Source: Syntrophomonadaceae bacterium
Lineage (GTDB): Bacteria; Bacillota_D; Dethiobacteria; DTU022
Direction of reading: 5' to 3'
DNA: 5,971 nt
NCBI GenBank assembly: GCA_003551865.1
Contig: PUNU01000156.1
Span: forward strand, 1 to 5,971
Shown here: positions 1 through 4,702 of the stretch, piece by piece
Layout: each line of letters starts with the position of its first letter
How positions within the stretch are numbered: the first letter of the stretch is position 1
The notes under the pieces: model-generated
What the model was told of the DNA's origin: nothing
Seen by the model: the letters and a program-made list of their open reading frames with translations, nothing else
The model's database searches: none
Program-made: the position numbers and the translations under genes

Positions 1-71
1 AGTTCACCTGCCACCAGTAAAATCAAGGTTAGAAAGATCATTAAAAGCATGGTTTTTATATGATTGGCCAT
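1..71 (-). CDS. htpX: HtpX-like membrane zinc metalloprotease, N-terminal fragment
   Basis: Only the first 23 codons are in the window; the gene continues past the left edge. The ATG has a clean GGAGG Shine-Dalgarno 8 nt upstream (80-84). The peptide begins MANHIKTMLLMIF and continues as one hydrophobic helix (LTLILLVAGE), which resembles the first transmembrane segment of HtpX proteases (N-terminal NxxKT followed by a long hydrophobic stretch). In that family an HExxH zinc site and further membrane helices follow, and the enzyme degrades misfolded membrane proteins during envelope or heat stress. The catalytic region lies outside the window, so the call rests on the N-terminal resemblance alone. 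The gene diverges from a SurA-like chaperone gene, a sensible partner in envelope quality control. Another small membrane protein with a similar first helix cannot be excluded. Confidence 0.65.
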   Translation of the reverse strand, partial: MANHIKTMLLMIFLTLILLVAGE

Positions 72-79
72 CTCTCAAG

Positions 80-84
80 CCTCC
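80..84 (-). promoter_or_regulatory. Ribosome binding site of htpX
   Basis: GGAGG on the minus strand with an 8-nt spacer to the ATG at 71. It supports that start codon. Confidence 0.75.
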
Positions 85-97
85 TTTGCCGAACAAT

Positions 98-125
98 ATC
101 ACCTGTACTTAATCATCTGTACTTA
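98..125. repeat. Tandem 14-bp direct repeat in the htpX leader
   Basis: Two abutting 14-bp units, 98-111 and 112-125, match at 13 of 14 positions. On the minus strand they read TAAGTACAGATGAT and then TAAGTACAGGTGAT. They begin immediately downstream of the proposed htpX -10 box and end before its ribosome binding site, so they cover the likely transcription start and early leader. That position fits an operator for a repressor binding in tandem, but no regulator is identified. The repeat is directly visible; its role is inferred. Confidence 0.7.
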
Positions 126-126
126 T

Positions 127-155
127 AACGTAAAATAAATCAGCCGGGCTGTCAA
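127..155 (-). promoter_or_regulatory. Probable sigma-A promoter of htpX
   Basis: On the minus strand a perfect TTGACA (150-155) is followed after 17 nt by TACGTT (127-132). The -10 hexamer keeps the three most conserved positions (T1, A2, T6) but is otherwise weak. Transcription would start near 120, giving a leader of about 50 nt that contains the tandem 14-bp repeats. Confidence 0.5.
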
Positions 156-195
156 CGTTGTCGCAATAGCCACACCCAAAATCCTCCGGCGCCTC

Positions 196-224
196 TTGTT
201 AGTTAAATATAAATCTGTTATTAT
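196..224 (+). promoter_or_regulatory. Probable sigma-A promoter of the SurA-like gene
   Basis: TTGTTA (196-201), a 17-nt spacer and TATTAT (219-224) form a good match to the housekeeping promoter. Transcription would start near 231, about 55 nt before the ATG at 286. The TTG at 196 could be misread as a start codon of a longer open frame, but it is better explained as this -35 box. Confidence 0.55.
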
Positions 225-272
225 GAGCACCAATGCAACTTTGCACCAGGCAAAATTGCAAACTTACAGGCT

Positions 273-280
273 AAGGGAGG
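273..280 (+). promoter_or_regulatory. Ribosome binding site fixing the start at 286
   Basis: AAGGGAGG lies 5 nt before the ATG at 286. The upstream in-frame alternatives at 196 (TTG) and 223 (ATG) have no comparable site, so 286 is the chosen start. Confidence 0.85.
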
Positions 281-285
281 TTATT

Positions 286-1236
286 ATGAGTAACGAAAAA
301 AAGCAGAACGATAAAACCTTGACTATATCGCGCAAAACAATTTATATAGCGGTGGCTATAATCCTGGTGGCCGGCTTGGCCGTAACCGGTTTCCTGGTCC
401 TTTTTGATCGCGAACCTGAAGTGGCACCACCCGCGGATGAAGAGATCGCACCGGAAGAAGAAATAGTAACGGGTGAAGAAATCATACCGGAAGATCTAGA
501 GGTTGTCGCCACTGTAAACGGTGAAGAAATAACCAGGGAAGAGTTTCTCATGGTCCTGGAACAGCAGATGATGCAGTACCAAATGCAGGGTGTTGATTTC
601 GCCAGCCCCGAGATGGCGGGCATGATGGATGAGCTTATCCACCAGGTGCTGAACAACAACTTTATATTCCCCATTCTGCTGGAACAAAAGGCAGAAGAAG
701 AAGGAATAACGGTCGGCGAAGAAGAGCTTGATGAGGCTTACGAGCAATTTGTAATGGATTTTGGCGGCGAAGAAATCCTGGAGGAGCAGTTGGAAGCGGC
801 CGGGATGAGCAAAGATGAACTGCTTGAAGATCTGGAACGGGAAATGGTTGTCCAAAACTACTTAAATCAATACATGGAAAAATACCTTGATGAAAACCCC
901 GACCAAAAAATCGATGAAGACGAGATAGAGCTGAGTGCGGATGAGGTCGAAGAGCACTACCGGCAAATCCGCGAGCAATACGAACAAATAAAAACCGCTG
1001 TTGAAGCAGATGATCCGGAGATTCCCGCCGAGCAGGCGGAAATGTACCTCGAGCAAATAGAGGCGCAGTATGGTGAAATCCTGGAAGCGGATCAGTTTGA
1101 AGAAGCAGAACCCCTGGTAGCAGAGATGATGCGCGAAGAAAGGGTTGCCCAAATGCGGCAGGAAAAAGAACAAACTATTATAATGGACCATCTCGCAGAA
1201 CTTGAAGAAGAAAGTGAAATCGAAAAAAATATTTAA
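286..1236 (+). CDS. Membrane-anchored SurA N-terminal-domain chaperone without a parvulin domain
   Basis: This 316-residue protein probably helps fold or hold secreted proteins at the outer face of the membrane. Residues 1-18 are a short basic cytoplasmic tail, 19-40 a single membrane helix, and 41-70 a very acidic linker with repeated EEI units. Residues 71-205 resemble a SurA_N domain: VVATVNGEEITREEF is its typical opening, followed by amphipathic helices including ELLEDLEREMVVQNYL. The C-terminal third is helical and ends in a long charged helix (about 283-312) like the closing helix of PrsA/SurA proteins. The roughly 90-residue parvulin proline-isomerase domain normally lying between these parts is absent and replaced by about 50 acidic helical residues. 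There is no cysteine, hence no lipobox, so unlike PrsA it is held by an uncleaved helix rather than a lipid. It is divergent from htpX and has its own promoter and terminator. Fold and location are well supported; the client proteins are unknown. Confidence 0.8.
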   Translation: MSNEKKQNDKTLTISRKTIYIAVAIILVAGLAVTGFLVLFDREPEVAPPADEEIAPEEEIVTGEEIIPEDLEVVATVNGEEITREEFLMVLEQQMMQYQMQGVDFASPEMAGMMDELIHQVLNNNFIFPILLEQKAEEEGITVGEEELDEAYEQFVMDFGGEEILEEQLEAAGMSKDELLEDLEREMVVQNYLNQYMEKYLDENPDQKIDEDEIELSADEVEEHYRQIREQYEQIKTAVEADDPEIPAEQAEMYLEQIEAQYGEILEADQFEEAEPLVAEMMREERVAQMRQEKEQTIIMDHLAELEEESEIEKNI

Positions 1237-1258
1237 CAATCCAGGCGAACAAAACCAG

Positions 1259-1294
1259 GCGGGGGGACAGCAAAAACTGTCCCCCCGTTTTATT
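1259..1294 (+). terminator. Strong intrinsic terminator after the SurA-like gene
   Basis: GGGGGGACAG (1261-1270) and CTGTCCCCCC (1277-1286) form a perfect 10-bp stem around a 6-nt loop, extendable by C1260-G1287, and are followed by GTTTTATTTA. It lies about 25 nt past the stop codon. The stem is also stable on the minus strand, where a short GGTTTTGTT follows, so it may weakly stop transcription coming from cooT as well. Confidence 0.9.
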
Positions 1295-1307
1295 TATCGG
1301 GAAACAA

Positions 1308-1350
1308 GCACTGATTATAAACCCAGCCTGTTAAATCAGAAAAAAAGTGC
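1308..1350 (-). terminator. Possible weak terminator of the cooT-like gene
   Basis: Just past the cooT stop codon on the minus strand there is an interrupted inverted repeat. CTGATT (1334-1339) pairs with AATCAG (1311-1316), and GCACT (1346-1350) can pair with AGTGC (1308-1312) across a T-rich bulge. The two pairings partly compete, and only TTGTTTCCC follows, so this is a weak candidate. The G/C-rich hairpin at 1259-1287 may do the job instead. Confidence 0.25.
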
Positions 1351-1358
1351 CGTTTATC

Positions 1359-1550
1359 CTATTCAATGATCATCGAATCGTTGGTTTCGTCCCAGGTAAT
1401 ATTTTTCTTTATTTCAAACTCCTGCGGTTCTTTAAGCATCGGATAAACTGTAAGTTTTCTCGCATCCAGATCAATTGAATACTTGGCAACACTTTCAGCC
1501 AACTTGTTTTCTTCCTTAACGCTTCCCCTGTAGAGGGTGATCATGCACAT
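1359..1550 (-). CDS. CooT-family small putative nickel-binding protein
   Basis: This 63-residue protein begins MCMITLYRGS. The cysteine directly after the start methionine, the length and the run of beta-strand-like segments (KLTVYPML, EFEIKKNI, DSMIIE at the C-terminus) fit the CooT family. In that family the Cys2 thiol of a dimer binds one Ni(II), and the founding member assists nickel insertion into carbon monoxide dehydrogenase. The frame is open six codons further upstream to an ATG at 1568, but that ATG overlaps the GGAGG Shine-Dalgarno (1562-1566) and has no site of its own, so the start at 1550 giving Met-Cys is preferred. The spacer is 11 nt, slightly long. No CODH, hydrogenase or urease gene lies nearby, so the partner is unknown. 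Family assignment is by eye; nickel binding is inferred from family knowledge. Confidence 0.65.
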   Translation of the reverse strand: MCMITLYRGSVKEENKLAESVAKYSIDLDARKLTVYPMLKEPQEFEIKKNITWDETNDSMIIE

Positions 1551-1561
1551 CTTTATCCAAA

Positions 1562-1566
1562 CCTCC
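1562..1566 (-). promoter_or_regulatory. Ribosome binding site of the cooT-like gene
   Basis: GGAGG on the minus strand, 11 nt before the ATG at 1550. It sits inside the start region of the longer frame and so argues against translation from 1568. Confidence 0.6.
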
Positions 1567-1590
1567 ATCCTTTTTATATTTCCGTTACCG

Positions 1591-1614
1591 GGAGACAGGC
1601 GAAACTGCCTGCCT
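1591..1614 (-). promoter_or_regulatory. Small hairpin in the cooT-like leader
   Basis: CAGGC (1596-1600) and GCCTG (1607-1611) form a 5-bp stem with a 6-nt loop. Past one mismatch, G1594-C1613 and A1593-T1614 can also pair. It lies between the proposed promoter and the ribosome binding site. I do not recognise a riboswitch class; it may be incidental. Confidence 0.25.
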
Positions 1615-1655
1615 TATCCTATTTAACCCGCAATCTCGCAACCTCTTCCCTATTA

Positions 1656-1684
1656 ATTATAGATCTTTTTTGCTTTAGAGAAAA
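1656..1684 (-). promoter_or_regulatory. Possible promoter of the cooT-like gene
   Basis: On the minus strand a perfect -10 TATAAT (1656-1661) lies 17 nt after a poor -35, TTTTCT (1679-1684). Transcription would start near 1649, giving a leader of about 100 nt. The -35 is weak, so an activator or read-through from upstream could also matter. Confidence 0.4.
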
Positions 1685-1693
1685 GTAAAAATA

Positions 1694-1719
1694 ACCGCCG
1701 GCCAAACTTCCCCCGGCCG
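1694..1719 (-). terminator. Possible weak terminator after the SAM-binding gene
   Basis: Directly after the TAG stop, the minus strand can form a 5-bp G/C stem (GCCGG with CCGGC, or the shifted CGGCC with GGCCG) around an 11-nt loop, followed by GGTTATTTTTAC. The stem is short and the T-run interrupted, so termination is likely partial at best. Confidence 0.3.
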
Positions 1720-2445
1720 CTAAAACCTTTCAATTTGCATCCCTGGATTTAGGTGGCCGGCCAGATAATAACAACCTGCCCGGCCCGTTTTCTCCGGCAC
1801 TGTATGGTAACTTACCGCGCCAAATTTGCCGCTGAGCCTTTTTTCAAAAGCCATCTCTCTGCGGGAGCACCAAAAAGAGACCGCCCCTCCGGGATGAAGG
1901 CACTGTTCGATTAACCGCAAACCTTCCTCACTGTAGAAAAACGCGTTGCCCGGGAGACTGAGCCAACTACTCCCGTTGTCAGTATCGATTATAATTGCCC
2001 GGTATCTCCGGGCAGAATTAAACTGGGCTTGATCAGCCTCTTCTTCCAGCACCCGGCGGAAATCACAGTTTACTACCTCGGCCCGGGGGTCGTCCAAGGC
2101 ATTTCCGTTTATACTCCGGAAATATTTCCTGTTCCATTCTATGATTGCCGGCTCGATTTCCACTGTTTTGATCCGGTCCACCCGCTTACAATCCAGGGCT
2201 TCCTTGAGGCTGCATCCCATCCCCAACCCGCCGATCAGCACATTTGCGGGTTTGTCATTACAGCCGTTTGTTATGTCTAATGCGCTTTTAACAGCCGCCT
2301 TTTCCGATGCTCCATTGTAAGAGGCCATTAAAAAAACCCCGTTGTAGATAATTTCGTATTCACTGCCCCTTCGCTGGAGCTGGATTTCGCCGGCAAGCCC
2401 CTGTGTTCTCTCTACAACTTCAGCAGTATGATCCAGCCAGGTCAT
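1720..2445 (-). CDS. Spermidine-synthase-like SAM-binding protein
   Basis: This 241-residue protein has the class I SAM-binding fold in the arrangement of spermidine synthases. Residues 69-80 (VLIGGLGMGCSL) are the glycine-rich nucleotide loop, and VEIEPAIIEW (95-104) carries the acidic ribose-binding residue after strand 2. NCDFRRVL (126-133) and IIIDTDNG (151-158) match the later motifs, and YSEEGLRLIEQCLHPGG (171-187) resembles the spermidine-synthase helix and turn. The family's GGGDGG loop is here GGLGMG, so its aspartate is missing, and no substrate-binding pattern for putrescine is obvious. A methyltransferase or orphan family member is therefore likelier than a true aminopropyltransferase. 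The start has an AGGGG site 8 nt upstream. The gene lies 40 bp after the bactofilin-like gene and probably shares its transcript. Substrate unknown. Confidence 0.7.
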   Translation of the reverse strand: MTWLDHTAEVVERTQGLAGEIQLQRRGSEYEIIYNGVFLMASYNGASEKAAVKSALDITNGCNDKPANVLIGGLGMGCSLKEALDCKRVDRIKTVEIEPAIIEWNRKYFRSINGNALDDPRAEVVNCDFRRVLEEEADQAQFNSARRYRAIIIDTDNGSSWLSLPGNAFFYSEEGLRLIEQCLHPGGAVSFWCSRREMAFEKRLSGKFGAVSYHTVPEKTGRAGCYYLAGHLNPGMQIERF

Positions 2446-2485
2446 ATCTTAAGCCCCTTTTTTAGGAAACGTGTTCCACCAAAAC

Positions 2486-3637
2486 TCATTCCGCGTGAGC
2501 CTCCACGGCTTTTCTTTTCCCTTTTCTGTCAAACAAATAGAGGAGAAACGCCCCCACGGCAAAAAGCACGGCAGTCAAGTGAATTAACCAGCCAACAAAT
2601 GGCAGCCTGGTCAAAAGGACAAGGACAAACACCCCGATTAACGCCGTCCAAGCCGGGTGCAGCCGCCAGCCAAAGCGCGCGAAGGCAACCTGAGCCAGGA
2701 AATAGCCGGCAAAAATCCGGCTGAGGTAGATCAAGACAGCATAAAGCAGCATTGAAAGAATACCGAGCGGCATGCCGATCAATGTAAACAGCAAAAACAG
2801 GGCGGCAAAGGGAACCACAAATATAACCAGGGCACCGTAAGCGGCGCTAAGCCCCGGTTTTTCCTTGATTGTTTGAGCCGTTCCGGCAGTAAGCACAGGA
2901 AACAACAGGGCTACCAGCAGAGAAACGACCAGGAGCGAAAGAACCGGACGAACAACACTCCAGGCCGTCCGCACCGGCGAATCAATATGTCGCAAAGCCG
3001 GTGGTTCTTTTCTTTCCATCGCACCACGTATTACCGCCCGGTCATCTACAGCAGCCGTTTTTTCCGAAGTATAGGCGACATCTCCTTCAATAACCGCTTC
3101 GGGACCAAAAACAAGCTCACCGACATAAGCGGTGACATCGCCGCCCACCGTCCCGTTTATTCCCAGGCGGTTTATGGAAGCTTTAACATCACGGCCCACC
3201 GAACCGGTGAGGCTGCCGCTGTTGGCGGCACCAAAAAAATCATCGCCAATATCGCCTTCGACGCTGATTGTATTGGCTGCCATCATCAGGTCCCGGCCGG
3301 ATGTCCCCAGTAATTGGACCGTGTTTGCCGCTCCCCTGACCGTTCCTTTAACTTCGCCGCTAATTTTTACCGTTTCGGCAAAAACAAAGAAACTGCCTTC
3401 AACTGTTCCGCTTAAAGTAACTTCACGGGCAAAAATAACTGCGTCACCTTTTATTACACCGCCGACGGTTACCGTATCGCCAAAAAAGTAGACATCTTCG
3501 TCAATGATCTCTCCCTCTTCGATTGTTATATCGCCCCCGGTTGAAACTTCGGCAGCTTCGGCCCCGCCGGGAATAAGGATCAAGATCAATGAAACCAGCA
3601 ACCCTGAGACAAACAGAAGTTTTACATGGTTGGACAA
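2486..3637 (-). CDS. Secreted/membrane protein with bactofilin-like repeats and a C-terminal multi-pass domain
   Basis: This 383-residue protein starts at TTG (3637), with GAGGG 9 nt upstream and no ATG or GTG available upstream in frame. Residues 1-28 form a signal peptide ending GGAEA|A. Residues 48-205 contain about nine repeats of roughly 17 residues (for example DAVIFAREVTLSGTVEG), with hydrophobic positions alternating and G-x-V/I-x-G turns. This is the pattern of bactofilin / 'polymer-forming cytoskeletal' right-handed beta-helices. Residues 206-230 are a linker with KE and R residues. About five hydrophobic segments follow, near 231-249, 264-287, 291-314, 331-343 and 348-369, then a basic tail DRKGKRK. 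The helix therefore sits outside the membrane, unlike cytoplasmic bactofilins. A role in organising the envelope is plausible but unproven. The SAM-binding gene follows after 40 bp. Confidence 0.75.
   Translation of the reverse strand: MSNHVKLLFVSGLLVSLILILIPGGAEAAEVSTGGDITIEEGEIIDEDVYFFGDTVTVGGVIKGDAVIFAREVTLSGTVEGSFFVFAETVKISGEVKGTVRGAANTVQLLGTSGRDLMMAANTISVEGDIGDDFFGAANSGSLTGSVGRDVKASINRLGINGTVGGDVTAYVGELVFGPEAVIEGDVAYTSEKTAAVDDRAVIRGAMERKEPPALRHIDSPVRTAWSVVRPVLSLLVVSLLVALLFPVLTAGTAQTIKEKPGLSAAYGALVIFVVPFAALFLLFTLIGMPLGILSMLLYAVLIYLSRIFAGYFLAQVAFARFGWRLHPAWTALIGVFVLVLLTRLPFVGWLIHLTAVLFAVGAFLLYLFDRKGKRKAVEAHAE
3023..3496 (-). repeat. Coding repeats: about nine bactofilin-like beta-helix turns
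   Basis: Residues 48-205 of the encoded protein break into units starting at 48, 65, 82, 99, 116, 133, 150, 167 and 186. The first seven are 17 residues long and the last two 19-20. Most begin with D, T or S and end in G, R or D. Similarity is at the protein level; the DNA units have diverged, so this is an old repeat rather than a recent expansion. Confidence 0.7.
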
Positions 3638-3643
3638 GGCACT

Positions 3644-3654
3644 ACACCCTCTCT
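3644..3654 (-). promoter_or_regulatory. Ribosome binding site deciding a TTG start
   Basis: GAGAGGG (3648-3654) on the minus strand, ending about 9-10 nt before the TTG at 3637. There is no in-frame ATG or GTG upstream, and the residues after the TTG form a good signal peptide, so the TTG is accepted as start. Confidence 0.65.
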
Positions 3655-3702
3655 CAAGAATTTATATCCACTAACCGAAAAAATTCACCCAAAAAACCCC
3701 AC

Positions 3703-3736
3703 TGCTGTTATCATAACTGCCACCTGCTTAACAGCA
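3703..3736. repeat. 8-bp inverted repeat between dam and the bactofilin-like gene
   Basis: TGCTGTTA (3703-3710) and TAACAGCA (3729-3736) are perfect complements separated by 18 nt. On the minus strand a run of six T's follows six nt after the stem, so it could be a poor terminator of the methyltransferase gene. The same arms also overlap both hexamers of a possible promoter, so it could be an operator instead. Confidence 0.5.
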
Positions 3737-3737
3737 A
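3710..3737 (-). promoter_or_regulatory. Possible promoter of the bactofilin-like gene
   Basis: On the minus strand TTGCTG (3732-3737), a 16-nt spacer and TATGAT (3710-3715) make a moderate promoter match. Transcription would begin near 3703, about 65 nt before the TTG start. Both hexamers overlap arms of the 8-bp inverted repeat. Confidence 0.35.
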
Positions 3738-3780
3738 AACCCCATTAGTACGGCCTTTCATCGTCCTTTAGCATGAATTC

Positions 3781-4584
3781 TTACGGCAAACCTTTCAAAG
3801 CCAGCACCTCTTTGGCCGGAGTCCTGTCGCCGCTGCAGCTGATCATACGGGGGGCATCCAGGTATTTAATCTTAAAACCGAGAGCCTGATACATTTCGAT
3901 CACCCTCTCGGTAGCCTGGTTTGACAGGACCACGGGACCGGGGTGCTCGGCCAGCCGGCGTGCCAACCGGAGCTGATCTTCCCAATTAAAGCCTTTTTTT
4001 GAGTAGCCGGTAAATTCGACATCATACGGAGGATCGGCGTAGATAAAATCCCCCTTTTTCAGCGTCAGGTCTTCAAAATCAGTGCAGGCAAACTCCCACT
4101 GCAAAAAAACTTCGCTGTAAGCACGGTAGTCCCTTATATAATGAATCGATTTATAGCGGCCGAAGGGAACATTAAACTCTCCTTTCCGATTAAAACGGCA
4201 GAGCCCATTGTAACCCGTACGGTTAAGGTAATAAAAAAGTTCCGCCGCTTCTTTGCTCTCTTCCCTTCCCTCCCTGATCAGTTCGTTAAAGCGCTCGCGA
4301 AAGCAGTTATAGAGCTCCCTGTCATTTTTCAGCGGTATCTCAATATAGAGTCCTTTTTGTAACCAGCGGAAAAAATTAATCAAGTGGACGTTGACATCGT
4401 TAAGCAGGGCTCTCCGGGGCTTCAACCCCAGTGTAACCGCCAAGCCGCCGCATAAAGGCTCGACCAGGCGGCACTGCTTATATGGTTCCCAAAGCGGCTT
4501 TAAATAAGGGACCAGCCACCTTTTTCCGCCGGCCCACTTAAGCGGCGGGCGAAGATCATGAGTATGGAGAGAACTGGTTTTCAT
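3781..4584 (-). CDS. dam: Dam-family (D12 class) DNA adenine-N6 methyltransferase
   Basis: This 267-residue protein is full length for the family. It transfers a methyl group from SAM to the N6 of adenine in DNA. Motif X is PPLKWAGGKRWLVPYL (13-28), motif I is VEPLCGGLAV (41-50) and motif IV is DPPY (184-187) within YADPPYDVEFTGYSKKGF. NRTGYNGLCRFNRKGEFNVPFG (121-142) and ISCSGDRTPAKEVLAL (248-263) are the typical Dam/DpnM target-recognition and C-terminal signatures. Motif I has C-G-G-L where most members have a glycine-rich F-x-G-G-G. The ATG has AAAGGAG 7 nt upstream. The family usually methylates GATC, which is frequent in this window, but specificity is inferred. No restriction endonuclease or mismatch-repair gene is adjacent in the window, so it looks solitary here. 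Confidence 0.88.
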   Translation of the reverse strand: MKTSSLHTHDLRPPLKWAGGKRWLVPYLKPLWEPYKQCRLVEPLCGGLAVTLGLKPRRALLNDVNVHLINFFRWLQKGLYIEIPLKNDRELYNCFRERFNELIREGREESKEAAELFYYLNRTGYNGLCRFNRKGEFNVPFGRYKSIHYIRDYRAYSEVFLQWEFACTDFEDLTLKKGDFIYADPPYDVEFTGYSKKGFNWEDQLRLARRLAEHPGPVVLSNQATERVIEMYQALGFKIKYLDAPRMISCSGDRTPAKEVLALKGLP

Positions 4585-4591
4585 GCTTTTG

Positions 4592-4598
4592 CTCCTTT
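4592..4598 (-). promoter_or_regulatory. Ribosome binding site of the methyltransferase
   Basis: AAAGGAG on the minus strand, 7 nt before the ATG at 4584. Confidence 0.75.
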
Positions 4599-4622
4599 TA
4601 TTCCAGCAGCAAAACCCTTTCG

Positions 4623-4640
4623 GCAGCTGCAGATATCTGC
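4623..4640. repeat. Overlapping palindromes upstream of the methyltransferase
   Basis: GCAGATATCTGC (4629-4640) is a perfect 12-bp palindrome, and GCAGCTGC (4623-4630) is an 8-bp palindrome overlapping it by two bases. They lie about 40-55 nt before the dam start codon, where a dimeric repressor could act. No known operator is recognised. Confidence 0.4.
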
Positions 4641-4660
4641 TTCAAGCTGTAAAAATTCAA

Positions 4661-4680
4661 CAGGATTTAGCTATTTCCTG
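4661..4680. repeat. CAGGA-N10-TCCTG inverted repeat between the dehydrogenase remnant and dam
   Basis: CAGGA (4661-4665) and TCCTG (4676-4680) flank a centre containing the palindrome TAGCTA. On the minus strand it is followed by TTGAATTTTTA, so it could end transcription of the dehydrogenase remnant or be a dispersed intergenic repeat. The stem is only 5 bp, so function is uncertain. Confidence 0.4.
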
Positions 4681-4702
4681 CATAAATTAAACAATCATAA
4701 GC

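Noticed and set aside
342..1239. Several minus-strand open frames opposite the SurA-like gene
   Set aside because: They mirror the GAA/GAG-rich coding strand, have no ribosome binding sites or family resemblance, and lie wholly inside a well-supported gene.
2029..3491. Plus-strand open frames at 2029-2280, 2428-2724, 2873-3313 and 3132-3491
   Set aside because: They are antisense to two convincing minus-strand genes; their composition is what the opposite strand produces, and no start signals are seen.
3662..3670. TATAAA on the minus strand just before the bactofilin-like gene
   Set aside because: Transcription from it would start inside the ribosome binding site, and there is no fitting -35.
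3589..3771. 60-residue plus-strand frame across the bactofilin-like gene start
   Set aside because: It covers the leader and inverted repeat, has no good ribosome binding site and shows no recognisable protein features.
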